Positions 1 through 8,264 of a DNA stretch of 16,582 nt are shown piece by piece. This DNA comes from Pseudomonadota bacterium. GTDB lineage: Bacteria; Pseudomonadota; Alphaproteobacteria; Rhizobiales; Rhizobiaceae. The DNA lies in assembly GCA_023416545.1 (NCBI GenBank), contig JAEZHO010000284.1, forward strand, positions 1 to 16,582, read 5' to 3'. How positions within the stretch are numbered: position 1 is the stretch's first letter; every line of letters begins with the position of its first letter. The notes under the pieces were generated by a model. That model had not been told where the DNA came from, did no database searches, and saw only the letters and a program-made list of their open reading frames with translations. Made by a program: the position numbers and the translations under genes.

Positions 1-782
1 TCGCCGTCGAAGCTGTGCATCAGCTCGGGCGCCCCGAATTCCGGGAAGGCATCCACGTCCCCGGCCTTGAGCGCCGCGGCCTGCGCCTGGGGATCCGGCA
101 CGAAGCGGAACGCGACCGTCTCCAGCCTGGCCGCAGCATCGGGGTTCCAGTAGTTCGGGTTGCGCGCCAGCTCCACCTTGTCACCCTTGGCCCAGCGGAC
201 GAAGGTGAAGGGGCCGGTGCCGATCGGCGTGGTCTTGTTGTTGTCGGCGGAGCGGGTGCCCACCATGCTGGAAGAGGGCCATGCCAGCCAGTAGAGAAGG
301 CTGCCGGTCGGCTTGGACAGCTTCAGCACGAGCGTCTGCGGGTCAGGCGTCTCGACGGATTCGATCGTCGCGAAATAGCGCTTCTGCGGATTGACCGAAT
401 CTTCGCCTCGCGCCCGCTCGATCGTGAACCTCGCGACGGATGAATCGAAGACTTCGCCGTCGTGGAAGGTGACGCCCTCGCGGAGCTTGAATGTATATGT
501 CAGCCCGTCCTCGGAAATATCCCAGCTTTGGGCCAGCTGCGGCTTTATCTCCCCGTTCCGGTCTATCGTGGTCAGTCCCTAGAAGATGTTCTGCCAGGTG
601 ACCTGGCCGATCGCGACGGGTGCAGCGATGGTCGGGTCAAGGCCCGTCGGCTCGACCGCCATGCCGATCGTGGCGGATGTCTTAGGCGCGGAGGCCGCCT
701 CGCCGGGCAGGATGGTCGCCATGACTGCAGTTGCGAGAAAGGCGCTGGTCGCAACGGCGCTGAGCGGAAAACGGATACGCAT
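1..782 (-). pseudogene. Second peptide-type ABC transporter binding protein, interrupted by an in-frame amber stop and cut by the window edge
   Basis: This is the N-terminal part of a periplasmic solute-binding protein of the SBP_bac_5 family (DppA/OppA/NikA type). The start is taken as ATG at 782, with GGAGG five bases upstream, followed by a signal peptide (residues 1 to about 31, ending AASA). Codon 68 (579-581) is TAG. The same frame then runs open for 192 codons to the window edge and keeps family motifs: GLTTID, LAQSWDISEDGLTYTF, GVTFHDG and GTGPFTF. Relatives usually have Glu where the stop falls (NIFEGL), so one G-to-T change from GAG would explain it. A GTG at 839 could extend the N-terminus, but it lacks a signal-like start and a good ribosome site. 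The gene lies 120 bases behind the LysR gene on the same strand and probably supplied the same transporter with a second substrate. A pseudogene is the likeliest reading; sequencing error and readthrough remain possible. Confidence 0.8.
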
Positions 783-902
783 GGCGAGCCTCCGGCTGGA
801 AAGAACCAGGAACGCATATGGCATTTCCCTCGCGGACACACAATAGCAACAAATGCTAGGTTGCGTAGCCGAAAGGACTACACAGCCAGCGCCCGCGGTG
901 CG

Positions 903-1811
903 TCATCCCGGCTTTACGGCCTTCGGATCCATGTAATCCTCGATGAACTGCGCCAGTGCGTTCGCCGCATGGGACAATTGCCGGTCGGCAGATACGCAGA
1001 GATCGATCGAGGTGTGGATGGCCTTGCCCTCCGCCACAGGCACGGCGACCAGCAGGCCTGCGTCGGTCTCCCGCCGGACGGAAAGTGCGGGTAGCAGCGT
1101 CACCGCGGCCCCGCGCAGGACCAGTTCCTTGAGCATTTCGACGGAACTGCTGACGAAGACCGGATCGAGACCGATCCCTTCCCCGGCGAAGATTTCCTCG
1201 ATCGCCTGCCGGGCCGTAAAGCCGCGCTCGGGCAGCGCAAGCGGCATGCGCGCCAGTTGCTGCAGGGTGATCTCGCCCGCCTTCGCCGCCGGCTCGGCCG
1301 GGTTGACGATGACGTCATAGACGATCGCCGAACGCATCCGCAGCTTCACCCCGGAAACCGAGGGCGCGAAGAGGGAGACCGCGAGATCGGCCTCGCCGGT
1401 GCCGAGCGCCTCGATGGCCTGCCGGGCACTGGTGATCGCGACCTCGAACCGCAGCTTCGGATGACGGATACTGAATTCGGCAAGCACCGGCGCAATGACG
1501 TTCGCGACCGTGGCGCCGTTGGCGTGGATCGAGACCCTTCCTCCCTCCAGTCCCTGGAGATCGCAGATCAGCTGGTGGACATGCTCCAGTTCGCGAAGGG
1601 TCCGTCCCGCCCGCTCCGCCAGCAGGCGGCCGGCGGCCGTAAGCCGGATGCCGCGATTGGTCCGCTCCACGAGCTGGGCGCCGAAATACTCTTCGAGGTT
1701 CTCGATCTGGCGGCTGACCGCGGTCGCCGCGACATTGAGGTTCTCGGCCGCCGCCCGCATCGAATTGGTGCGGACGACCTCGTCGAAATACATGAGGGCA
1801 CGAAGGTTCAT
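903..1811 (-). CDS. LysR-family transcriptional regulator at the end of the peptide transporter genes
   Basis: The 302-residue product has the standard LysR layout. An N-terminal winged helix-turn-helix covers about residues 1-60, including AAAENLNVAATAVSRQIENL and the wing motif ERTNRGIRLT. An effector-binding domain follows from about residue 90 to the end. The ATG at 1811 has a good ribosome site (AGGAGA). The gene starts only 15 bases after the stop of the upstream ATPase gene on the same strand, so it is probably co-transcribed with the transporter. A second binding-protein gene follows it. This placement suggests it controls peptide uptake in response to an imported compound, but the effector cannot be read from sequence. 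Family assignment is firm; the target genes are inferred. Confidence 0.93.
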   Translation of the reverse strand: MNLRALMYFDEVVRTNSMRAAAENLNVAATAVSRQIENLEEYFGAQLVERTNRGIRLTAAGRLLAERAGRTLRELEHVHQLICDLQGLEGGRVSIHANGATVANVIAPVLAEFSIRHPKLRFEVAITSARQAIEALGTGEADLAVSLFAPSVSGVKLRMRSAIVYDVIVNPAEPAAKAGEITLQQLARMPLALPERGFTARQAIEEIFAGEGIGLDPVFVSSSVEMLKELVLRGAAVTLLPALSVRRETDAGLLVAVPVAEGKAIHTSIDLCVSADRQLSHAANALAQFIEDYMDPKAVKPG

Positions 1812-1826
1812 TCTCCTGCCCTCCGG

Positions 1827-2576
1827 TCAGTCACGGCGAAAGCCCTCGCTGGCGGCCAGCAGCCGGCGGGTATAGTCCTGCGAGAACTCCCGCTTCTCGA
1901 GCGCATCGACCGGTACCGTTTCCACCACCTGGCCGCCCTTCATCACGGCGACACGTTCGCACATGTGGCTGATGACGCCGAGATCGTGGCTGACCATCAC
2001 GAAGGTCAGGCTCCGGTCCCGGCGGGCCTGTTCGAGGAGGTTGAGGATTTCCGCCTGTATGGACGCATCGAGCGCCGAGGTCGGCTCGTCCAGAAGCAGT
2101 ATCTTCGGCTCGACGATCAGCGCGCGGGCGATCGCGACACGCTGGCGCTGGCCGCCCGAAAGCTGGTGCGAATAGCGGAAGCGGAAACCGGAACCCAGGC
2201 CGACTTCATCCAGCGCCCGAGCGATCCGCCGGTCGACCTCATCGAAGTCGTGGATCACGAGCGGCTCCAGCAGGAGGCGGTCCACCGTCTGGCGCGGATG
2301 CAGCGATCCGTAGGGGTCCTGGAAGACCATCTGGACGGTCCGGTAGAAGTCCGCGCCGCGCTTCTGGCCGCGATATTCGCGTCCATCGACGGTCAGGGTC
2401 CCTTCCTGGAAGGCGGTAAGCCCGGTCACCGCGCGCAAGAGGGTCGACTTGCCGGAACCCGACTCTCCGACGATCCCGAAGGACTCGCCATGATCGACGT
2501 CGACGCTCACCCGATCGAGGGCGGCGAACGCGTCGTAGACGACCGTAATATCGCGTACGGAAAGAGCTGTCGTCAT
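1827..2576 (-). CDS. Peptide-type ABC transporter ATP-binding protein (DppF/NikE-like, short form)
   Basis: This 249-residue cytoplasmic ATPase energises the peptide importer as one of its two nucleotide-binding subunits. Visible motifs are Walker A GESGSGKS (37-44), Q-loop Gln86 in VFQDP, signature LSGGQRQR (139-146), Walker B ILLLDEP (159-165) and switch His197 in VSHDL. The chosen ATG at 2576 overlaps the upstream TGA as ATGA, with GGAG eight bases before it. A GTG at 2585 would add three residues. The protein ends soon after the nucleotide-binding domain. It lacks the C-terminal extension with the CPFxxRC cysteine motif found in full-length DppF/OppF, and is close in size to NikE. The substrate is inferred from context only. 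Confidence 0.92.
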   Translation of the reverse strand: MTTALSVRDITVVYDAFAALDRVSVDVDHGESFGIVGESGSGKSTLLRAVTGLTAFQEGTLTVDGREYRGQKRGADFYRTVQMVFQDPYGSLHPRQTVDRLLLEPLVIHDFDEVDRRIARALDEVGLGSGFRFRYSHQLSGGQRQRVAIARALIVEPKILLLDEPTSALDASIQAEILNLLEQARRDRSLTFVMVSHDLGVISHMCERVAVMKGGQVVETVPVDALEKREFSQDYTRRLLAASEGFRRD

Positions 2577-3406
2577 AGGGCCCACTCCGGCTTCCGCTCC
2601 AGGACCGGAAGCGGACGGCGATGGTTGCCGATCTGCGGCAGGCAGTTCAGCAGGCCCTGCGTGTAGGGATGCCGCGCCTCGTGCAGGTTCGCCGAGGAAA
2701 GCTCCTCGACGACCCGCCCGGCATACATGACGAGCACCCGGTCGCAGAAGGTCGATACCAGCCGGAGATCATGGCTGATGAAGATCAGCCCCATGCCGCG
2801 TTCGGCGACGAGCTTGTCGAGGATGGACAGCACCTCGATCTGGACCGTCACGTCGAGCGCCGACGTCGGTTCGTCGGCGATCAGAAGCTCCGGCCCGCAG
2901 ATCAGCATCATGGCGATCATCGCCCGCTGGCCCATTCCGCCGGAAACCTCGTGCGGATAAAGCCCGAAGACCCGTTCCGGATCGGAAATCTGCACCGCTT
3001 CGAGCATGGCGAGCACCCTCGCCTTCGCTTCCGACCGGCCGATATCCTCGTGCGTCCGCAATGTCTCGACGATCTGCCAGCCGATCGTCATCACCGGGTT
3101 GAGCGAGTATTTCGGGTCCTGCAGCACCATGGCCATGCGCCGGCCGCGCAGCCGGCGCCGTTCCTTCGGAGACAGGCTGAGGAGATCGGTGTTCCCGAAG
3201 GCGAGGCGCTCGGCTGTGATGACCGCCTGCGGCGCCGTGAGCCCCATGATGGCGCGTCCCGTCTGCGACTTTCCCGAACCGGACTCGCCGACGATGCCGA
3301 GGCGCTCCCGGCCGAGCTCGAAGGAAACGCCGCGTACCGCCTGCACCAGCCCCGTACGCGTGGGAAAGCCGACGCGCAGGTTCTCGACGCTGAGAAGCGG
3401 CGTCAT
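2573..3406 (-). CDS. Peptide-type ABC transporter ATP-binding protein (DppD/NikD-like, short form)
   Basis: This 277-residue protein is the first ATPase subunit of the importer. It shows Walker A GESGSGKS (40-47), Q-loop Gln96 in VLQDP, a divergent signature VSGGMGQR (154-161, with Met-Gly typical of the DppD branch), Walker B LLIADEP (174-180) and switch His212. Near the C-terminus the HPYTQGLL segment that begins the oligopeptide-transporter extension is present, but the protein stops soon after and lacks the cysteine cluster. The ATG at 3406 has a strong AAGGAGG site and overlaps the TGA of the permease gene by four bases. A longer reading frame extends upstream through the permease gene but is out of frame with it and unsupported. 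Confidence 0.93.
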   Translation of the reverse strand: MTPLLSVENLRVGFPTRTGLVQAVRGVSFELGRERLGIVGESGSGKSQTGRAIMGLTAPQAVITAERLAFGNTDLLSLSPKERRRLRGRRMAMVLQDPKYSLNPVMTIGWQIVETLRTHEDIGRSEAKARVLAMLEAVQISDPERVFGLYPHEVSGGMGQRAMIAMMLICGPELLIADEPTSALDVTVQIEVLSILDKLVAERGMGLIFISHDLRLVSTFCDRVLVMYAGRVVEELSSANLHEARHPYTQGLLNCLPQIGNHRRPLPVLERKPEWAL

Positions 3407-4335
3407 TGGCCCGCCTCCTTCGGATCGAGCGCGTCGCGAAGTCCGTCGCCGAGCAGGTTGAAGCCGAGGCTGACGATCAGGATGGCGAGACCCGGCATGG
3501 CGGCGACCCACCACTGGTCGAGGATGAACCTGCGACCGGAGGCGATCATCGCACCCCATTCCGGAAGGGGCGGTTGCGCGCCGAGGCCGAGGAAGCCGAG
3601 ACCCGCGGCCGTGAGGATGATGCCCGCCATGTCGAGCGTGACCCGGACGATCAGCGAGGAGAGGCAGAGCGGCATGACGTGGCGCATGACGATGCGGGGC
3701 GGCGATGCCCCCATCAGGCGCACGGCGGAGATGAACTCCGAATTGCGGAAGGTCATGGTCTCGGCGCGGGCGATGCGCGCATAGGGCGGCCAGGAGGTGA
3801 CGGCGATGGCGAGGATCGCGTTCTCGATCCCGGGCCCGAGTGCGGCGACCAGCGCAAGCGCCAGCACCAGCTTTGGGAAGGCGAGGAAGATGTCGGTGAT
3901 GCGCATCAGCACGGCATCGATAGCGCCGCCCGCATAGCCCGAAACCGTCCCGACGATGAGGCCGACGGGCGCGGCTATGACCGCGACCAGCACGACGACG
4001 AAGAGCGTCAGCCGCGAGCCGTGGATCAGCCGCGAAAGGATGTCCCGTCCCTGGTCGTCCGTGCCGAGGATATAGCCGTCGGCGCCGGGCGGCAGCAGCC
4101 GCGCATTGCGCAGGTCGCCCTGCAGCGGATTGTGCGGAGCGAGGACATCGGCGAACGCGGCCACGAACAGAAGGGCAACCAGGATGAACAGGCCGAGAAG
4201 CGCCAGCCGGTTCTCCGCAAAGCGCCGCCAGATGACATAGGCGCGGCCGAGCCGGGCCTGCCTGCGCGAGGATGGCCGGTCGGAAAGAAGCCACTCGCGG
4301 CTGTAGGGTCTGGGTTGGACCTCGGCGATGCTCAT
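3403..4335 (-). CDS. Peptide-type ABC transporter permease (DppC family)
   Basis: This 310-residue inner-membrane permease is the second channel subunit. A cytoplasmic N-terminus of about 40 residues leads into a first membrane segment (about 45-65). The DppC hallmark GTDDQGRDILSRLIHGSR follows (91-108), then further hydrophobic segments. The coupling loop lies around 186-220, and the C-terminal motif LGFLGLGAQPPLPEWG spans 246-261. The start ATG at 4335 overlaps the stop of the first permease gene (ATGA), which implies translational coupling. An AAGGA ribosome site lies ten bases upstream. It should pair with the permease encoded just upstream to form the transmembrane channel for peptide-like substrates. 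Confidence 0.93.
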   Translation of the reverse strand: MSIAEVQPRPYSREWLLSDRPSSRRQARLGRAYVIWRRFAENRLALLGLFILVALLFVAAFADVLAPHNPLQGDLRNARLLPPGADGYILGTDDQGRDILSRLIHGSRLTLFVVVLVAVIAAPVGLIVGTVSGYAGGAIDAVLMRITDIFLAFPKLVLALALVAALGPGIENAILAIAVTSWPPYARIARAETMTFRNSEFISAVRLMGASPPRIVMRHVMPLCLSSLIVRVTLDMAGIILTAAGLGFLGLGAQPPLPEWGAMIASGRRFILDQWWVAAMPGLAILIVSLGFNLLGDGLRDALDPKEAGQ

Positions 4336-5399
4336 CGGTTGCGCGTCCTTGGATCGAGCGTCCGGTAGAGAAGGTCGGACAGGAGGTTGATGCCGACGAA
4401 GACCGAGCCGATGACGACGGTCCCGCCGAGCACGGCGTTCATGTCCGCGTTCTGCAGCGAATTGGTGATGTAGAGCCCGAGCCCGGGCCAGGCGAAGATC
4501 GTTTCCGTCAGCACGGAGCCCTCGAGAAGTCCGGCATAGGAAAGCGCGATCACCGTGACGAGCGGAACAGCCGCATTGCGCAGAGCGTGGAACCAGATGA
4601 TCCGCGCTTCCGACAACCCTTTCGCCCGGGCCGCGACGATATACTCCTGCGAGAGTTCGTTGAGCATGAAGGAGCGCGTCATGCGGCTGATATAGGCGAG
4701 CGAGAAATAGCCGAGCAGCGCGCCCGGAAGGATGATGTGCCGCAGGAGATCCCAGAGCACGTCCCACTGGCGCTGCATGGCAGCATCGAGCAGGAAGAAA
4801 CCGGTGACCGGTGTGAAGCTGTATTCGTAGACGATGTCCACCCGGCCCGGATAGGCGACCCAGTTGAGCTTCGCATAGAAGAGCAGGAGGGCAAGCAGGC
4901 CGAGCCAGAAGATCGGCACCGAATAGCCGACGAGCCCGATCACCCGCACGACCTGGTCGATGAGCGAGCCGCGCTTGACTGCCGCGAGCACGCCGAGCGG
5001 CACGCCGAGGACCGCACCGATGATCGTGCCGACCGTCGCAAGCTCGATCGTCGCCGGGAAGACCCGCTTAATGTCGGTCAGAACCGGATTGGTGGTCAGG
5101 ACCGAAGTGCCGAAATCGCCGGAGAGCGCCTGCTTCAGGTAGATCCAGAACTGCTGGTAGAGCGGCAGGTGCAGGCCGAGTTCGAGCCTGACGCGCTCGA
5201 CCACGTGCGCCGGCGCGCGATCGCCGACGATCGCCAGGGCCGGGTCGATCGGCACGACGCGACCGATGAAGAAGGTCACGGCGAGCAGGCCGAGGAAGGT
5301 GGTCGCGACCGTCAGCAGGAAGCCGAGGATCGCCAGTCCCCGACGCCTGGCGCGGCTTCCGCCGCGCCGAAGCGCCGTATTGGTGTCGGAGATGGTCAA
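4332..5399 (-). CDS. Peptide-type ABC transporter permease (DppB family), TTG start
   Basis: This 355-residue inner-membrane permease is the first channel subunit. After a basic N-terminus it has a membrane segment (about 22-47), then the DppB-type periplasmic stretch ending LSGDFGTS (92-99). Several further hydrophobic helices follow. The coupling (EAA) loop is at 252-283 (EYIVAARAKGLSEARIIWFH) and the motif ETIFAWPGLGLY at 299-310. The only practical start is TTG at 5399. The amber stop of the binding-protein gene lies in the same frame four codons upstream, and no ATG or GTG appears near the N-terminus. The ribosome site is weak (GGG), suggesting low initiation relative to the binding protein. 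The 3' end overlaps the next permease start. Confidence 0.9.
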   Translation of the reverse strand: MTISDTNTALRRGGSRARRRGLAILGFLLTVATTFLGLLAVTFFIGRVVPIDPALAIVGDRAPAHVVERVRLELGLHLPLYQQFWIYLKQALSGDFGTSVLTTNPVLTDIKRVFPATIELATVGTIIGAVLGVPLGVLAAVKRGSLIDQVVRVIGLVGYSVPIFWLGLLALLLFYAKLNWVAYPGRVDIVYEYSFTPVTGFFLLDAAMQRQWDVLWDLLRHIILPGALLGYFSLAYISRMTRSFMLNELSQEYIVAARAKGLSEARIIWFHALRNAAVPLVTVIALSYAGLLEGSVLTETIFAWPGLGLYITNSLQNADMNAVLGGTVVIGSVFVGINLLSDLLYRTLDPRTRNR

Positions 5400-5411
5400 G
5401 GCTGGACCCGA

Positions 5412-7052
5412 CTATTCCTTGGAGACGCTATGCAGGAAGTTGGTGTCGAAGCTCGGACCGAGTTTGTAGTTCTTCAGCTTGTCCGAGTAACCCGCCACTT
5501 CCGTCTGCTGGAATACGATCACGAACGGACCCCGCGCCAGCACTTCCTTCTGGAGTTCGTCATAGATGGCCGCGCGCTTGTCGCTGTCCTTCTCGACCAG
5601 CGCCGCCTGGGTCTTCTCGCTCAGGCCCTCCGGGTCCCAGGCATTGCGCCAGGCGAGCGTCTTGTTGGTGCCTTCGTCGGAATTGTCCGGATTGAAAGTG
5701 AAGGTCTCGGCGTTGGAGTTCGGGTCAAAATAGTCGGAGCCCCACTGGCCGATATAGATATCGTGCTGGCGGGCGCGGTACTTGGTCAGCGTCTGCTTGC
5801 CGTCGCCGGGAATGATTTCCAGCTTGATGCCGGCCTGTGCGAGCGTCTGCTGCACGTTCTCGGCAATGCCGGTGACCGGCTGGTTGTTGCGTACGTCCAT
5901 CGTTACCGAGAAGCCGTCCGCAAGTCCCGCCTTGGCCAGCAGTTCCTTGGCCTTCTCGACATTCAGGCTGTAGGGCTTCTCCGTCGATGCGCCGAGCTGG
6001 CCCGCAGGCAGGAAGGTCTGGTGGATCGTCCCGATGCCCTTGATCAGGGTTTCGCCGATCGCGTCGTAATCGACGAGGTACTTGAACGCCTCGATGACCT
6101 CCGGCTTGGCCAGGGTCTCGTTCTTCTGGTTGAGGCTGAAATAGTAGATCGTGCCCTTCGGCGCGGACGTGGTGTCGAGGCCTTCCTTGTCGGAGATCGC
6201 CTGCACGTCGCCCGGCTCGAGGTTGCGGGCCACGTCGATGTCGCCGTTTTCGAGCGCGAGGCGCTGGCCGGCGCTCTCCTTCATGTGGCGGTAGATGACG
6301 CGCGCGAGCGGCGGCTTCTCACCGAAGTAGTTGTCGTTGCGTTCAAGCACGACGACCTCGTTCGCGCGCCATTCGCGCAGCTTGAACGGACCGGAGCCCG
6401 CATAGCCGGTCTTCAGGAAGGCGTTGCCGAAATCGGTGTCGTACTTGTATTCCTCGCTCGGGGTGACCGGCTGGGTATTCTCCATGACCAGCTTCTTGTC
6501 GACGACCGCGGCGACCGTGGAGGTCAGCACGTTGAGAACGAAGCTGGGCGCATAGGGCTTGTCGACGGTGAGGACGAACGTGGTCTCGTCGGCGGCCTTG
6601 GCCTTTTCGGTGACGTTGTCGCCGGTGAGCCCGAACTGGGTCAGCAGGAAGGCCGGGGACTTGTCGAGCTTCACGGCGCGCTCGAAGGAAAAGGCCACGT
6701 CCTCTGCCGTCAGCGGATTGCCGGACGCAAACGTAAGCCCCGGCTTCAGCTTGAACGTATAGGTCAGCCCGTCGTCGGAAATGGTCCAGCTGTCGGCAAG
6801 CTCGCCCACGACCTTCGATGTGTCGTTGAGGTCGAGGCCCACGAGCTTGCTGTAGGTATTGGCCGTCATCTCCGCCGCCGAGAGTTCGAAGGCTTCTGCC
6901 GGATCGAGCGAGATGATGTCGTCGATGGCCCAGCCCTGGACCAGCGTATCCGCGGGCGTTGCGGCGAATGCCTGGGGTGTCGCCGCCAGAAGCACCGCAA
7001 AGGCAGCGCTGGAAGCCATCAGGCGCACGCGTTTGTTCAGCAGGTCGATCAT
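5412..7052 (-). CDS. Periplasmic solute-binding protein of the peptide ABC transporter (SBP_bac_5 family)
   Basis: This 546-residue protein captures the substrate in the periplasm and delivers it to the permeases. The N-terminus is a signal peptide with a likely cleavage after AFA at residue 30. The mature protein shows family landmarks: LADSWTISDDGLTYTFKL, a lobe with AEDVAFSFERAV, SGPFKLREW, and the C-terminal GQWGSDYFDPNS followed by a tryptophan-containing segment. Its length is typical of DppA/OppA-like proteins. The ATG at 7052 has a modest GGGGA site 11 bases upstream, and Met12 is an alternative start. It lies 49 bases after the dipeptidase gene and 12 bases before the permease gene. 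The neighbouring peptidase favours peptides as substrate, but this family also carries opines, nickel and sugars. Confidence 0.92.
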   Translation of the reverse strand: MIDLLNKRVRLMASSAAFAVLLAATPQAFAATPADTLVQGWAIDDIISLDPAEAFELSAAEMTANTYSKLVGLDLNDTSKVVGELADSWTISDDGLTYTFKLKPGLTFASGNPLTAEDVAFSFERAVKLDKSPAFLLTQFGLTGDNVTEKAKAADETTFVLTVDKPYAPSFVLNVLTSTVAAVVDKKLVMENTQPVTPSEEYKYDTDFGNAFLKTGYAGSGPFKLREWRANEVVVLERNDNYFGEKPPLARVIYRHMKESAGQRLALENGDIDVARNLEPGDVQAISDKEGLDTTSAPKGTIYYFSLNQKNETLAKPEVIEAFKYLVDYDAIGETLIKGIGTIHQTFLPAGQLGASTEKPYSLNVEKAKELLAKAGLADGFSVTMDVRNNQPVTGIAENVQQTLAQAGIKLEIIPGDGKQTLTKYRARQHDIYIGQWGSDYFDPNSNAETFTFNPDNSDEGTNKTLAWRNAWDPEGLSEKTQAALVEKDSDKRAAIYDELQKEVLARGPFVIVFQQTEVAGYSDKLKNYKLGPSFDTNFLHSVSKE

Positions 7053-7101
7053 TGTTCTTGTTCCCCGGTTGATGAGTTGCCTTTTTCCGGCCGCCTGACG
7101 G

Positions 7102-8151
7102 CTATTCGCGCCAGGCCGACGCCAAGACCCTGAGCCAGTTCTCCCGGCATATCTTCTTCAAATCGTCGTCAGCGTATCCCGCGTCCCGGAGGGCCGCAAC
7201 CAGATTTTGAGTGCCGCCGGCATCCCCGATCGCCGCCGGAATCGTCGCCCCGTCGAAGTCCGAACCAAGCGCGACATGATCGATCCCCATGCGCTCGACC
7301 ATGTAGTCGACGTGGCGGATCATGTCGGTGAGCGGCGTGTCGGCGCTGTCGCGCGCATCGGGCCGCAGCATGGTCACGGCATAGTTCAGGCCGACGATGC
7401 CGTTGGAATCCCTGATCGCGTCCAGCTGCCGGTCGGTCAGGTTGCGCGCGACGGGCGTGAGCGCGTGGGCGTTCGAATGGCTGGCGACGAGCGGCTGGTC
7501 GGTTGTCTTCGCGACGTCCCAGAAACCCTGTTCGGTGATATGCGCAAGGTCGACGAGAATGCCCATCCGGTTGCAGGCGCGCACGAGGTCGAAACCCGCC
7601 TCCGTGAGGCCGGGCCCCGTGTCCGGTGACTTCGGATAGGAGAACGGGACGCCGTGGCCGAAGATGTTGTTCCGGCTCCAGACCGGCCCGAGCGACCGCA
7701 GCCCGGCGGCGTAGAAGACCTCCAGATTGTCGAGACCCCGGTCGATGGCCTCGCATCCCTCCATGTGAAGCACGGATGCGAAGACCCCTTCCGCCATGGC
7801 GTCGCGGATGTCCGTCGTGGACCGGCAGATGCGCCAGGCCCCTGCTCTTTCGAGCCGCAGCGCGATTGCCATCTTCTGGAGCGCGATCTCGAGCGAGGGT
7901 TCGAACGCCAGTGGCGCGGCGAGGGGCGTGTCATAGTGGCCGAATGCGTTCGGCTCCTTGAGGATGAGGTCGCCCGAGGGGATGTAGATGGCGCAGAAGC
8001 CGCCCGCGAGCCCGCCGCTCCTCGCGCGCGGACCGTCGATGTGCCCCTCCGGCGTGCCGTCGATGAACTCCGAGATCGGATCGCCGCCCGCCTTCATCGT
8101 TCGCCAGAGCCGCAAGAGCACATCGTTATGGCCGTCGAACACCAGTTCCAT
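7102..8151 (-). CDS. M19-family membrane-type dipeptidase (renal dipeptidase homologue)
   Basis: The 349-residue product is a binuclear zinc amidohydrolase of peptidase family M19. This family cleaves dipeptides and often accepts a D-residue at the C-terminal position. Metal ligands are visible: His8 and Asp10 in DGHND, bridging Glu131 in HMEG, His204 in DLAH and His225 in SHSN. The catalytic-site Asp298 lies in GSDFDG. There is no signal peptide or membrane segment, so despite the family name it should work in the cytoplasm, after import. The ATG at 8151 has AGGA eight bases upstream. It is the first gene of the transporter operon, which suggests uptake and hydrolysis are coupled. The true substrate, including the D-amino-acid preference, is unknown. 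Confidence 0.93.
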   Translation of the reverse strand: MELVFDGHNDVLLRLWRTMKAGGDPISEFIDGTPEGHIDGPRARSGGLAGGFCAIYIPSGDLILKEPNAFGHYDTPLAAPLAFEPSLEIALQKMAIALRLERAGAWRICRSTTDIRDAMAEGVFASVLHMEGCEAIDRGLDNLEVFYAAGLRSLGPVWSRNNIFGHGVPFSYPKSPDTGPGLTEAGFDLVRACNRMGILVDLAHITEQGFWDVAKTTDQPLVASHSNAHALTPVARNLTDRQLDAIRDSNGIVGLNYAVTMLRPDARDSADTPLTDMIRHVDYMVERMGIDHVALGSDFDGATIPAAIGDAGGTQNLVAALRDAGYADDDLKKICRENWLRVLASAWRE

Positions 8152-8202
8152 TGGGAATGTCCTGAGAAGTTTGTATGGGAGCGGGGTCGTGGATGACGGC
8201 CG

Positions 8203-8230
8203 ATCCTATCCCGCATGCCCGCGACCGCAA
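8203..8230 (-). promoter_or_regulatory. Possible promoter of the dipeptidase-transporter operon
   Basis: On the minus strand, TTGCGG (8225-8230) and TAGGAT (8203-8208) are separated by 16 bases, about 50 bases upstream of the dipeptidase ATG. The match to sigma70 boxes is only partial (3/6 and 4/6). The 113-base gap holds no obvious terminator for the upstream LysR gene, so readthrough is also possible. Confidence 0.25.
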
Positions 8231-8264
8231 GACCCATTTCGCATTTCTGAACAGCCGCGCGGTC

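Noticed and set aside
579..839. An 86-residue protein starting at GTG 839 as a stand-alone small gene
   Set aside because: Its C-terminal half is clearly the N-terminus of a binding protein that continues in the same frame after the stop, so it is a fragment of a broken gene.
2573..4294. A 573-residue version of the first ATPase with a long N-terminal extension
   Set aside because: The extra 296 residues overlap the permease gene out of frame and are Arg/Ala/His-rich noise. The ATG at 3406 has a strong ribosome site and the usual family N-terminus.
4272..7133. A 953-codon open frame on the plus strand opposite the binding-protein and permease genes
   Set aside because: It lies antisense to well-supported genes, is full of Arg, Asp, Glu and Gly from reversed GC-rich codons, and shows no domain. 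Such long shadow frames are common in GC-rich DNA.
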